This document shows, one piece after another, positions 46,281 through 58,527 of a DNA stretch of 64,000 nt. Under the pieces are notes generated by a model. The model was given only the letters and a program-made list of their open reading frames with translations. It made no database searches and was not told where the DNA came from. Each line of letters starts with the position of its first letter. Position 1 is the stretch's first letter. The stretch is from NCBI GenBank assembly GCA_029204225.1, contig CM055098.1, forward strand, positions 700,501 through 764,500, read 5' to 3'. This stretch comes from Diphasiastrum complanatum (Eukaryota; Streptophyta; Lycopodiopsida; Lycopodiales; Lycopodiaceae). The position numbers and the translations under genes are program-made.

Positions 46281-46640
46281 GACAAGATGCAGTTATGCCG
46301 ATTGAATTTTTGATACCATCTCTATGCATAGCAGCAACGGAACGGTTGGATGATGCAAAATTCTTACAAATGCATCATGAGGCTTTACAAAAATTTTGTG
46401 AGACCAAATTGATGTTAGTTCATGCACTAGCGGCACAGAAAGCACGTCGCAAGGCATGGCACGATTGTCGTTTACACAAAAAAGATCTGAAGGAAGGAGA
46501 TCTAGCACTAATGTATAAAACAAAACTGATCAAAGGTAAATTGAAGTTCACAGGTGAAGGACCATATAGAGTAAAAGAAATTTTGAACTATGGAACGATT
46601 ATTTTAGAACATTGGATAAAAAAAGATTCGACACTCCAGT
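46281..46640 (+). pseudogene. Gypsy D-type integrase C-terminus joined to gypsy F
   Basis: LVYGQDAVMPIEFLIPSLCI, ATERLDDAKFLQMHHEALQK, ARRKAWHDCRLHKKDLKEGD and GPYRVKEILNYGTIILEHW match the gypsy D integrase end (minus strand, 30.6-31.0 kb). The upstream sequence is of another gypsy family. Both families have CATTCCAA at the junction (about 46263-46272). The core with the three catalytic residues is missing. Confidence 0.85.
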
Positions 46641-48528
46641 GAATGGCAACTAATTACACAAGTTTTGACAGCCAGATCAACCAGTTTAACAGCATGATCC
46701 AACACCTTGTCAGTTTTACTTTGGTTGTTTTATAATTTTCATGTTTGATTTCTCTTTTTCTTTAGAAACAGACAAAAAAAAAAGAGAAGAAAAAAAAAAA
46801 CAAAAAAAAGAATGATGAGCAAAAGTCAAAAAAGTCATCAGAGTGGAAAAAGTTGAAAGAAAGTATTTTCAGAAGATAATGTTTTGATGAAAATGACTTG
46901 GAAAATCGCTTTTTGGGTCATATTTTGTACATACAGACTCAGAAACCTTCGTCGAGATTTCAGATCATACATCCACCTCAGATTTCTCTATACTGAGTTG
47001 GGCGAAGGTTCTTTTCCAGAGTTACTCCATATTTTGCAGTTAGGTGAATGTTCAAGAACTTACCATTTTGAAAACTGTCGAGCATCTTATAGCCCTTATT
47101 AACCTTTGTCGACCTGACAGATGGATTTATAATGCCAAAATTAGGTTGGACATAGGTTTAGATCTTGAAAATTTGCAATAAATTGAGTAGCTAGGCAAAG
47201 TATGTCCTTAGGCAAAACATTCAAAACCTTCGTCAGATCCGTTTAGTCTGTCAGAAATCTTCACTAAGATTTTTACAACTTATTTTCACAATACGGTGTG
47301 AAGGATTTCAAATCATTATGATCCAATCCACTTGAAAGATCTTTGGTTACAAAGAGAAATACACTGCCAATCTCACTAAAATCAACATCTACACACAAAA
47401 TGAGATGAAAACACTAATAGAATTTGATCAAACTTGAATGATATGATAAAGTATTGTTGTTGTCTGTAAGAAACCAGCAAGCTATTGTAATTCACATGTG
47501 TGAAACCAAAATAGCAATTATAGATCATTCTACACACAAAAATTCAAGCAATCACAAGCATAGTGCACCAATGGATAGTAGAACCCAAGAGGACCATGTA
47601 TAAGCATGAAATGAGATAGAGAAGAGAGAAGTCACTCTCTCCATGAGTTACATCCTTTTATAACAGGTCCAAAACCTATTTGGCCACTTGGCTTTTTTTC
47701 CAAAATGCTAACCCTACTATTTTTGGGTCTAGATTCAAGATACCCAACAAACATTCAAATTTGAATATACTCAAACTCACCTTCTAGCTTTCCCACACTT
47801 TCAAAAAGTGTTTATTCAAATGACATTTAGACTAACGAACTTTGAAAAGTCAATGTATAATATTAGAATTTAGCAATTTTCACATCGTTTTTGCAATAGT
47901 TCATTTCTATAGACTATTGCGACACTTAGAGTATTTTTGCAGACTGTCACAAAGGTAATGTATTTTTGCAGAGCTATTCTAAATGCTAATTTGTGGAAGT
48001 CCTTGAAGATGTCCAAGTCTTCAATGATCTTCAAATAATTGAACTTAACATTTGCACATGAAAATATGATAGGATTGGTCACCCTTTGCTGGAGATCAGC
48101 CGGAAGCCCGTTGTAGATGTTCTTCAAATAGTTTGGCTATCTAAGTTGTCATTCTTGCAAGTATCAGATGAGCAAACATAAAACCAAAGTTTTACCTGAC
48201 CCAAGATCAACGATCAATAAACGTGCAGGAAGAATCTTGAAATAGAAATAGTCATTCACCAAGGAGACAACTGTGGACTCAATTTTCAACAATTAGCACC
48301 ATCACAATCTTCATTTTTAATATCATCTCCATATGTGTATTCATCTCCATCTCCATCAGCTCAACCTCATCCTTTTGCATATCATTACATCCATCTATCT
48401 TTTTATCCATTAGTATCCTAAAATAACATCCATCTGTTACAATTTATTCACACACCTCACTTTTGTCTTTTCGATTGTCCTTGGTTTTTTCATCTCTCAA
48501 TCTTTGGTCTACTTCTTTTCTTCTCTTG
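46641..48528. other. No gene recognised; possible LTR-like promoter
   Basis: A-rich stretch (46770-46812), then unassigned DNA. On the minus strand, GTTATAAAAGGATG near 47650-47663 followed by CT-rich DNA resembles an LTR TATA region. I found no second copy to support an LTR. Confidence 0.35.
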
Positions 48529-49361
48529 TTATTTGCCCCTCCACCTGACTAAAAATTCTCGAAGCACTCTATTTCTTAGAGTTTTTTGCCGGCTATTAAC
48601 AATCGCCTCGGGTTCAGGTGGTCCACTCGTGGACTCATCACGAAGAAGCTCCACGAGATCTTCCACAGGCACTAGGGTTTTCCCAACCCCCAACAAGAAT
48701 TTAAACTTACTAACGTGGAAAACATGATGAATTCCAACGTTAGCCGGAAGGTCTAGTTTGTATGCGACCTTGTTTATCACTTGGATAACCTTAAAAGGAC
48801 AGCAACACCTAGGCGTGAACTTTGCACACTTGATATTTTCAAGCCCCTAGAGTGAATAGGAACCCTCAAAAACACCCAGTCGTTGACCAAGAATACCTTG
48901 TGCTTCCGAGATAGATCAGCATAGTGCCTTGCCTTGTCCTGGGCACTTTTTATGCTATCTTTAGCTAGCTGTAACATTTCTTGCATATCCGCAAGGAAAT
49001 CAGTTGCGGCTTGCACCCTAAGGTTTTTCATGCCAACACAAATCGGTGATCGAGGTTGATAACCATACAAAAACATGAAAGGGCTGAATCCGGTCGCTGA
49101 ATGTTTTGCACTTTTATATGCAAATTCCACTAGTGGAAGATAATTTTCCCAATCACATACTACCGATGGCCCACATATGCTCGCACATATCCTCCATCGT
49201 CTGATTGGTCCTTTTTGTATAACCGTCTGATTCTGGATAATCTGTAGAACTCATACTTAAAGTCGTTTCCAACTTTTCAAATACTGCTTGCCAAAAATTC
49301 CTAGTGAATTTTGGGTCACGGTCATTGACAATATCGCAAGGCAGCCCGTACAGTCAAAAAA
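48529..49361 (-). pseudogene. Chromovirus G integrase end and chromodomain
   Basis: Minus strand: a decayed core with DIVNDRDPKFTRNFWQAVFE (second Asp region) near 49270-49350, TDYPESDGYTKRTNQTMEDM (Glu replaced by Lys in the G-x-x-E block), MEFAYKSAKHSATGFSPFMF, LYGYQPRSP and a RKHKVFLVNDWVFLRVP tail. After a shift near 48780 come YKLDLPANVGIHHVFHVSKF and EPEAIVNSRQKTLRNRVLRE-FLVRWRGK, a truncated chromodomain that would steer insertion to marked chromatin. The element is cut at 49362 by the TR-GAG element. Confidence 0.9.
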
Positions 49362-50432
49362 TGAAGGATTATAAAACGACTCCCAAATAGACTGCCAATC
49401 TAAGGAAATGCTAACGAAAGTCGGTCTATATCACAATCATACATTAAGCTCCATTGGGTATGGAGTTGAAAATAAGGCTGTTCATGATCACAGACACTTT
49501 GAATGGCAATCAGCAAGGCAAATTCCTCACGGTCAACGGGCAATTTTCAGGTAGCCTAGGGAACTTTGAAATGGACAAGAACCATTCCACTGTAGAAAGC
49601 CATGACTTTCGGAAGACTATAAAATGGCTATTAAGATTTCCCTCAATCAATAGGCTTTTATCTCGTTTATTAGAGATTCTTAATAGCCGAAACGAACATT
49701 TACAAAGTTCAATTCTTGTTCAGCAATTAGACAACAATGCAGTAAGCAATGGTTATCAAGACAATAGTAAAATAAGTGTGAGTTTAATGCCTGCCTTAAT
49801 GTGACAGAATAGGCTTTGTAAATGTCAAGCGTTTAACCCATCAAACAAATATTAAACCTGCAGCAAATAGTTAGTTCCCGAATCTTGAATTGGTTTTGCA
49901 ATTGCTATTATTAGGCAAACCAATCATCCAAACCGACGTAGAATCGACCCAAGAAGTTATTAGCGGGTGTTCAGATTTTAGTCCTTAAATCGGTAATGGT
50001 AAGTAGGTGCTAGACGTGCAGACCGACAACAAGGAAAATCTATTCTTGAACAATAATGGTTTGGGTTATAGATTTCTTCCCAAGCCAATGATGGACAAAC
50101 AAGAGTTCAAAGCCCAGGCAGCGATCCAAATGATAGAAATGGGCCGCTGACTGGTCAGGTAGGAGCGCTGATAAGAAATGGCACAGATGGGCCGTAGACA
50201 GGCCATTGGTAGAGGGCGCATATCAGGGAGGTAAGGAGTGGGCGCGCAGGAAGGTCAGCGAAGAGGGAGAGTGGGCACGCTAGCAGACAGATCTGCTGGA
50301 ATCCGGACAGCGGGCAGCTTAGTAGGTTCAGGTGAGGGGATCAGCCACAGCTTGGCTTGAGTGCACACAAGCAGGGTCAGGGCAGCGTCGTGCATCTTCA
50401 ATAGATCGCTTGACACCATCTCACGGTTGTCA
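49362..50432 (-). repeat. 3' LTR of the TR-GAG element
   Basis: 1,071 bp, TG...CA ends, over 90% like the right copy by eye. No clear polypurine tract adjoins it, which is unusual. Confidence 0.88.
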
Positions 50433-51521
50433 AACTACAAACAAGAGGCAACGTTGTCCATTTTTGCAAATTTCTCACAGATCTGATGCTTTTCACGAGT
50501 AGCAGTCCATGCAACAAACATCTACAATGGACTTGAAACTGCAACGGGATCAGCCGCTCTTCTTCAGATAGCAAACCAAGAAACCATCTTTCTCTCAAAA
50601 GTGTGGCACTGAACCATTGTTGAAAATGGCCTTCTGCTCACGCAGTTCCTCAACCAAACCGATTTGGCAATATTTTGCATAAACAGCCACCTATGAACTA
50701 TGATTCAAACGTAGGTCTGACCTTTGGATCTCGTTTGAGTCAAGAATCACACTCAGGTTTCTATTCAAGAAAGAAAGTGGCCACACCCTTCTACAAACAT
50801 ATATGAAAGGGCGTATGGCTCACTGTCATTAATTAAATGGATCTTTAATCCTTCATGAGATACAAAGAACTTTCAGTATCTTGTACCTCTCACATTTAGT
50901 GTAAGCACTATACACAAGGAACATTAGGCAAACATCTGCCATTTTGTCCACAGAACTCGGGCAATAGAAATGTATGAAAACACTCATCTGAAACAGTAGC
51001 ATGAAAACAGATCACAAAGAACCATCAGTGCCTATAATTTCAGAGGCTTGCAACCATTGTATTAAATGGCTTTCAAGTCCTTATAGCTGCAACACAATGT
51101 TAAAGGCAATAAAGTAGTAGAAGAGCAACCTACACAATCCCAAGACCTGCAACCATAGGGTTAGAGGCAGCAAAGACAAGAAATTAATCTGTTAATGAAC
51201 AGCAAGTGATCTCCTAATCCCCACAATCTGCAAACAAATGTCAGAGACAACAAAGAGATACAAAATGCAGTAACAGGGTCTGCAATCACAAGATAAGAGA
51301 CTGCAAAAGCAAACAACACCAAATCTGATTCCACAAATGAAATGGTGAAAACACAATGCTAAAGATCAAACCAGTGAATCAATAGCTATGAAATGGAATA
51401 GACAGCAAAGTGGAAAAGGCTGAGAGTGGAGGCACCAAGCACAACAGCTTCTTCTCCTTCCTTCTCTCTTCACTTTCTCACCAAGAGCTCTCTGCACACA
51501 AGTTTCTCTCTACAAGCTTTT

Positions 51522-51579
<58 letters not shown>

Positions 51580-52570
51580 AGAAGATGAATAATGGTGTTA
51601 CGTAGAGGCTGGCCCCTTCTAATGCTAGAGATGGCTGAGGCCCAAAGAGGTGCACCTTTTTGTGAATGGGCACCAATAGGGATTTTTTGGTAGTTGGGCC
51701 CAAACTTAAGGGCTGAGTCCCAAATTTGGTTTTAAATCACCAAAGTGGCCTACGGTGGATAAAGTTATCAAGACGAACTGGCACCTCCTAGCCCCGACAG
51801 ACCCGAGAACTAGGGGCATAGGCCTCTTAAATAAATTTAAATCCAGTGTAAATCAATAAATAAACAGAGTTTTAATAAAAGTGCAACCAGCCATAATGGG
51901 CCATTTACGCATCAGTTTTAGACAGTTCCGCATCGGCGTAATACTGCCGGCGATGGTTTTCCGTCAAAAATAACTTGAAAAAAGGGGTCTTTTTCACCAC
52001 AAACAATGGCGACCTTCACAAGTAAAGAATGGTCCCCATTCTTCGAACTCAGCATCTTAGGTTACAAAAAGACCAATGCACCAGCCAATAGGATCCTAGG
52101 TTGACCCAAAAGTCATACAACAACATGTCTTCAAGATAAGCAGCAACAGATTACCCCCCTGGACCAGCCAATAGCATCCTAGGCCATCCCAAAAGGGTCC
52201 CAATCAGCATCAGATCTTCACAAAGAACAGCATCTCAGGTCTCGTATACAAGGCTTGATAATACTGTAACACAATCAAATCACAATTAGTAGCTTAGTAC
52301 CTCTTTAATCATCATTTAAAGTTCCAGTGCCTTATCCATTGGACTATGGAGTCCGATCACGGATCATAGGGCATATCATCATAGGGTTTCGAATTTTCAC
52401 ATATCATATGGAGTTCAGAAGCGCCAGGTTCTAAATTTGCAAAACCAACATGAATGTTGGTTACCTCACGTTGTGGAATTATTGGCTGGGTAAAGTAGAA
52501 ATTATACTACTGGTCAGATTTATGGTTGGTTAATTTCTTTGAACCCTTAGAGACATGATGAACTCCTAGG
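50433..52570 (-). other. Non-coding interior of the TR-GAG element
   Basis: About 2.1 kb with no coding motif. Holds a (CT)n tract (about 51529-51577) and repeated CTGCAA/CAACAAAG-like words near 51080-51260. Confidence 0.7.
51529..51577. repeat. (CT)n microsatellite
   Basis: About 24 CT units; overlapping Arg-Glu and Ser-Leu frames are artefacts. Confidence 0.95.
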
Positions 52571-54064
52571 TCAAAACTTTTGTTTCGCTCTTGGCTTCCA
52601 TTCCCAGGCATCTTTAGCTAGGGAGTTAGAGTTCAACGCTTCAAACCTTGAGTCTTCAAGTTTCACACTATGGGTCTGATGTTTTTGACAATGGAAATAA
52701 TCCACTCGTGATTCTACTTTTGGTCCCAAGCTTGACTCAACTAGGAACTGATCGTTCCTAGATAGGTTGTGGCTTTTATAGAATATGGATATATGAGTAT
52801 CAATTAGAGCATTTTCGTATTTGGATGCAATTCCAATTGCATGATCCATACTAGTCGGATGCTCATGTCTCACATAAACTTGCATCTTTGTGTGCAATCC
52901 ACTTATGAAGCAATCTAATATCAATTCAATTGGAAGCGCATAGATAGATATGTGCTTTTGCACAAACCAATTAAATCTATGAGAACATCTTCCCACAGAC
53001 TCTCCTTCACCTTGTCTGATAGTTACCAAATGGTACCAAGCAACCGTTATATTCATCCTGGGTGAAAACTCATCCAAGAATGCTTTTACCAAGGTATCCC
53101 ACGAGTCAAGAGAATGGATTCCAAAAGCTTCAACATCATCATACCAATCTCGAGCTTCATTGGTCAGGTATAATGGAAATAACAATTTCCAATCCTCGAG
53201 TTGTGAGAAATCATCTAGGAAAGAGAAGTTCATGAATTTTCGTATGAAAATATCAACTTTATCACCTCTCTCTCCATCATAATGATCAATGTTCAAGAGA
53301 TAAACATGCTTTGGTCTAACATAGACGGAGTCGCCAGCAACTAATGAAAGTTGCACAGTATTACGATCAGGTTTAGCTCCTGATTTTCCAACATCGCACT
53401 CCAACTCATCAAAATTGGGAACACTTTCAATGAGATGAAGAAGTTCATTAGGGGATTGATGGCCCAGTTCTGACACATCTTCGACAAGCTTTTGATTGTC
53501 CATTTCAGGACTTTGGGTAGAACTGTCCACCATATCAATGAGTGTATTGACACTCACATCCTTGGTAATGGATCGCTCCGAATTGCCATTTGATACAATA
53601 CCAAATCTTGCTAGGATTTCATCAACTTCAAGAATTGGGTTTTGAATCACAATTGGACTATGATTAATAGTCACAAAATAATTGATTTGTAATGTCGCAT
53701 TCTCTTTAATTTCATAAGTGAAGTCTCCCTCGTGCTCTTTACAGATCGGATCACATTAATTTGAATCATCTGTTATAGGAACGGTATGAAAGGATGATAT
53801 TTCAAAAGATTCTTCACTCAAATTTTCAAGAAAGTTGCACACCAATAATTCCCATTCTTCTTCATGAAGAAATAGTAGATTTTTCGTGGATTCCACCAAT
53901 AACTCTGATTCATCAATTGAAACATTAAATTTTACATAATCATTGGAAATTTCACCTATGGGTGATTCTCCAAGAAATAGATTTCTATATAGATTTTCTA
54001 TGGCTAGAGAATCATTCTCATCATAGAATAAAAATCCTCGTCGCACTAGGCGCGTGGGAATCAT
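52571..54064 (-). pseudogene. Gag of the TR-GAG element
   Basis: A 497-codon frame with a single in-frame TAA at 53756-53758, starting MIPTRLVRRGFLFYDENDSL. Residues 1-250 are acidic with no known domain. The retrotransposon gag core follows: FIRKFMNFSFLDDFSQLEDW, LLFPLYLTNEARDWYDDVEA, LDSWDTLVKAFLDEFSPRMN, LVTIRQGEGESVGRCSHRFN and LILDCFISGLHTKMQVYVRH. No zinc knuckle is found; a short basic end (KPRAKQKF) may replace it. Gag would form the particle that carries the element RNA. It is long and well kept compared with neighbouring relics. Confidence 0.88.
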
Positions 54065-54409
54065 GCTTATATTTTTTTTTCAATCAATCAAGTTTTTTTT
54101 TTAAAGAAAGCTCCAACACATCCAGTATTGGTCTAGTTCTCAGTACAATGCCCAATGACCCTACTTGCACAAACCACTACTCCAAACAAACCTCACAATT
54201 TTTGGTGCTCAAGCCTTATCCAAAAAGACCTCAAGAGTCACTCATAAAATTGATACAAAAGAGGCTCCGATTGCCACAAGGCATTCAAACCTTCACAGAC
54301 AATTTGGATCAAACGAGCTTTTGGCTGTGCAAGTTAATGGTGAATTTCAACAGAATCGTTTGAAAACACTTTCAAACAATAGACAAGAATTCGAAAGGAG
54401 CTCATGCTT

Positions 54410-54427
54410 CTCCCGACAAACGCACCA
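54410..54427 (-). other. Primer binding site of the TR-GAG element
   Basis: TGGTGCGTTTGTCGGGAG on the minus strand, one base inside the 5' LTR. It resembles a degenerate tRNA-Asp site (compare 38010-38027). Confidence 0.6.
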
Positions 54428-54428
54428 C

Positions 54429-55514
54429 TGAAGGATTATGAACGACCCCCAAATAGACTGCCAATCTAAGGAAATGCTAACGGAAGTCGGTCTATACCAC
54501 AATTACAGCTTAAGCTCCATTGGGTATGGAGTTGAAAATAAGGTTGTTCATGATCACAAGCACTTTCAATGGCAATCAGCAAGGCAAATTTCTCACAGCC
54601 AACAGACAATTTTCAAGTAGCCTAGGGAACTTTGAAATGGACAAGAACCATTCCACTGTAGAAAGCCATGACTTTCGGAAGACTATAAAATGGCTATTAG
54701 GATTTCCCTCAATCAATAGGCTTTTATCTCGTTTATTAGAGATTCTTAATGGCCGAAGCAAACATTTACAAAGTTCAATTCTTGTTCAGCAATTAGACAA
54801 CAATGCAGTAAGCAATGGTTATCAAGACAATAGTAAAATAAGTGTGAGTTTAGTGCCTGCCTTAATGTGACAGAATAGGCTTTGTAAATGTCAGGCATTC
54901 AACCCATCAAACAAATACTAAACCTGCAGCAAACAATTAGTTCTCGAATCTTGAATTGGTTTTGCAATTGTTATTATTAGTCAGATCAATCATCCAAACC
55001 GACTTAGAATCAACCCAAGAAGTTATTAGCGGGTTTTCGGATTTTAGTCCTTAAATCGGTAATGGTAGGTAGGTGCTAGACTTGCAGACCAATAGCAAGG
55101 AAAATCTATTTTTGAACAATAATGGTTTGGGTCATAGATTTTTTCCTAAGCCAATGATGGACAAACAAGAGTTCAAAGCCCAGGCAACGATCCAAATGAT
55201 GGAAATGGGCCGCTGACTGGTTAGGTAGGAGCGCTAATAAGAAATGGCACGGATGGGCCGTAGACAAGCCGTTGGTAGAGGGCACATATCAGGGAGGTAA
55301 GGAGCGGATCAGACAAGGAGTGGGCATGCAAGAAGGTCAGCGAAGAAAGAGAGTGGACACACTAGCAGACAGATCCGCTGGAATCCGGACAGCGGGCAGC
55401 TTAGTAGGTTCAGGTGAGGGGATCAGCCGCAGCTTGGCTTGAGTGCACACAAGCAGGGTCAGGGCAGCATCGTGCATCCTCAATAGATCGCTTGACACCA
55501 TCTCATAGTTGTCA
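54429..55514 (-). repeat. 5' LTR of the TR-GAG element
   Basis: 1,086 bp, colinear with 49362-50432. Upstream on the minus strand, TTTAAAGGGGAGG (55532-55544) looks like a polypurine tract, as if this LTR also closed an older unit. Confidence 0.88.
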
Positions 55515-55960
55515 AACTTCACCCCATCTAACTTGCCTCCCCTTTAAATCGTAGCATCATAGAAATATCGAAGAGTTTGATAATCTGTCAAAACCTCAAA
55601 TCTGGCTCCATACAAATAATGTCGTCAAATTTTCAGGGCATGAACAATTGCAAACAGATCCTTCTCATAGGTACAATACCATTCTTGCTTTCATAAGCAA
55701 CAGAATGTCCATCCTGCATCAAAATAGTTCCAATAGCATAACCACTGGCATTGGTCTTAGCCACAAAAGCCTTATTAGGATCACCAATGATTAGTATTGG
55801 TGCTAAAGTGACATTTTTCTTAAGGAACTCAAAACAATTATTCATATCCTACGTCCACTCCACTAGTGGACTCTTACTCTCCGGCTTAGTTTCTTATAGC
55901 CTTTCAAGGCCTAGGTAAGAGGAAATGCCAATCGAGCAAATTGGGAAATATGTTGACGGA
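55515..55960 (-). pseudogene. Chromovirus G RNase H, truncated
   Basis: FEFLKKNVTLAPILIIGDPN (RT-RNase H link), KAFVAKTNASGYAIGTILMQ (first catalytic Asp changed to Asn in T-N-A-S), GHSVAYESKN, then a shifted RHYLYGARFEVLTDYQTLRY. It breaks off after RYF and is followed by a purine-rich segment before the LTR at 55514. The rest of RNase H and the integrase start are gone. Confidence 0.85.
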
Positions 55961-55966
55961 AAAATC

Positions 55967-56700
55967 TTACAAACCCCAAAAAAGACTTGATTTCCCGAAC
56001 TGTGGTAAGAATAGGACATTCAATAACCCTCTGGTACGATCAGCCTCAATCTCCACTCCTCGTTCAAAAATCTTATGCCCCATGTAGGACAATTCCTTAG
56101 CAATAAAGTCACACTTAGACTCTTTGGCAAAGAGCTTTTCCCTTCTTAGGATGTCCAGAACAATCCTAAGATGCTCTTTACATTCCACCAAAGTCTTACT
56201 GAACACTAGGATAACATCTAAGAATACCACTATGAATCTTCCCAAATATGGATGAACAAATCGTTTGGTCATTATCTGTTGGAAAGTTGTCGGTGCATTG
56301 GTTAGACAAAAAGGCAACACCAAAAATTCGTAGTGTCCAAAGCGAGTTCGAAAATTTGTTTTTGGTATATCTTCTGTCCTAATGCATATCTGATGGTATC
56401 CCAATCTTAGATCAATCTTGGTAAAGTACTTAGCACCACCAAGATAATCCATTAGGTCATCCATCCGCGATAGTGGATATCTATTCTTTACGGTTACCTT
56501 GTTCAATTTCTTATAATCGACGCAAAACCTTATAGTCTCATCCTTCTTGGCAACCAGAACCACTGGTGATGCCCAAGGAGACTTACTAGGTTGTTCCCGC
56601 CCCTTCTTCAGGTAATCATGTAAATGCCTACTTACCTCAGTCTCTTCCGATGCACTCATCCGATAAGGATGCTATGCGATCGGAATTGAACCAAGTATAA
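55967..56700 (-). pseudogene. Chromovirus G reverse transcriptase
   Basis: SPWASPVVLVAKKDETIRFC, YLGGAKYFTKIDLRLGYHQI (motif A), LPFCLTNAPTTFQQIMTKRF (motif B) and FIVVFLDVILVFSKTLVECK (motif C). The usual F-L-D-D reads F-L-D-V, so one of the two catalytic Asp residues is lost. KESKCDFIAKELSYMGHKIF closes the domain. Otherwise a long open frame. Confidence 0.93.
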
Positions 56701-56933
56701 GGTCGATTTTATGATCAATTGTCCTTTCGGGTGGTAAACCTATAGGAAGGTCGAAAAAAACATCATTGAATTTCCTGTCTAAGTTCATTATAGTCTGCTT
56801 CAAACTCTGCAGTGTTCTCACTGGATATATTCATGGCATTTATGTTCAGTTTTTTATCATTGCAGCAAAAGAAATCATTATGAAAACATAAATAAACTTT
56901 AAAATTAGAATTCTTCATTATTGAATTAAGTTC

Positions 56934-57300
56934 CTATTTAGAATAAGGATTAACATTTTTAGTGTTAATACTTAAACTAGCCTTGATCTTAATCAAAGAA
57001 TTCTCATGCATAAAAGATAAAGATTTTTCACCAAAATCAATTCTCAATGACTTATTCTTATCAAAATGCCATTGTTGCTCGAGAACAATATCTACATTAG
57101 GTAATGCAACATCATGGAATTCTAGTTTTTCATAGTAATCCTGTTTATGTAACTCTACATCAGAAACAACATAATCCATAAACTCGGAATTGCTTCCTAA
57201 TGCCATTGTCACACAATATTTTTTCTCACTTTTTTGGGTAGAAAGGTTTAGCGTCTGCACCAAATTTACATTAATAAAGTTATGAGTGGATCATGTGTCA
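56934..57300 (-). pseudogene. Chromovirus G protease
   Basis: The active site region reads VNVLFDT*STHNFINVNLVQ: the Gly codon of D-T-G is a TGA. SLRIDFGEKSLSFMHENSLI follows, typical of the gypsy protease-RT region. Residues around it are well kept. Confidence 0.85.
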
Positions 57301-58200
57301 AAAAGGACATTAACAGCTTGATCATTAACTTTACCTTTAATGCAAATAAGGTCATTAGGTCCAAAAACTAAAGAACTAAGTAAACATACATCCATATCAT
57401 TACTTCGAGATAGATTACCTGAGGTAGAAGCTGGTTTTTTGACACAATCTTGTGCAAGGTGACCCTCCCCATTGCACTTGAAGCACAAGTTCTTCTTACA
57501 AGCTTTAGCTATATCTTTACCACCCTAATGGAAGTTTAAAGTTTTTCTCGTTTTTCTTAGGATTGTTGGAATTGGGATGTGTTTCATTAACAGCTTCCGT
57601 AACCTTCCTCTTGAATTGAAGATCTTTCTTTGGCTCATTAGGCTGGTGACCCCTAGATGTGTCATCAAAATACTGTGCAACCCTAATAGCATCCTCTAGG
57701 GTTTTTGGATGGTTCCTATGAACATCCACTTGGTAATCTTTTGGTAACCCATCAATAAACATTAACATTTGTACATTTGGTGGAATGTCACTATAAAGTG
57801 GATTCAGGTACTATGAAAATCTTGAATAAATTATTTCAAACCTTTATTCATTGTTAAATGACTCAACTTTTGAATGTGTTCAATGGTCATCTAATAGTGG
57901 TAGGAAGTATTCTCTAAAAACTATGCAAAAATCATCCCATGTACAAAATTAATTGCCTTTTGCAACTAGGTCATCCCACCATACTAAGGCTCTTCCTTCA
58001 AGGAACAGAGTTACAGTGGACAACTTTTTACATTTAGAGAATTGGTTTATGTCAAAATATTTGTTCCATACATTAAGCCACGAACTTACCACTTGCAAGT
58101 TCCTGATTTTCAGATTTACAGGTCTGAAAAATAGAACTTCAAAATGAAATTTAAAAATTTAAACACTTCATTTATGCAAAAAAAATACTAGTTTTGATCA
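57291..58200 (-). pseudogene. Chromovirus G gag
   Basis: The knuckle C-F-K-C-N-G-E-G-H-L-A-Q-D-C lies at about 57443-57487. LMFIDGLPKDYQVDVHRNHP with RVAQYFDDTSRG lies in 57517-57768, and a decayed gag core upstream to about 58200. Several stops. Confidence 0.82.
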
Positions 58201-58515
58201 AAACACATAGCTAGAATCAATCTTTTTGCAGAACAATTTTTGTGAATGTAGAAGAAAACTTCCTCTAACCATTCCACAAATCTTTTTTTCAAAAAGATTT
58301 AAAACCAAAAGCCCACTTTAAAACTTTTCTAACATAATAAAAAATCAGTCCCTAAACAATTCTATAAGCATCACTACTCAAGAACTAGATTCATTGGGTA
58401 CTTCAACTACAAGCTTCCTATTACTAGAAAAGCCAATAATCTTTTCCAAAAAAAAATTAGTTTGTGATTGTTATAGAACTTGAAGAAGGTTAGAAAGGTT
58501 ACCATCCTTTGTCTA
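58201..58515 (-). other. Leader of chromovirus G
   Basis: AT-rich DNA between the primer site and gag; no gene. Confidence 0.55.
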
Positions 58516-58527
58516 GCTCTAATACCA
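58516..58527 (-). other. Primer binding site of chromovirus G, tRNA-iMet
   Basis: TGGTATTAGAGC on the minus strand, one mismatch from the initiator-Met site. Confidence 0.8.

Larger units (their letters stand above)
49362..55514 (-). mobile_element. TR-GAG type non-autonomous LTR element
   Basis: Two direct LTR copies (49362-50432 and 54429-55514), a tRNA-Asp-like primer site next to the inner end of the right copy, and only a gag gene between them. No protease, RT, RNase H or integrase is detectable in the 4 kb interior. This matches the published TR-GAG layout of plant elements that depend on enzymes from relatives. It lies between parts of chromovirus G. Expected target duplication is not seen (AAAAA versus AACTT), and part of the host integrase is missing. 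Confidence 0.82.
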
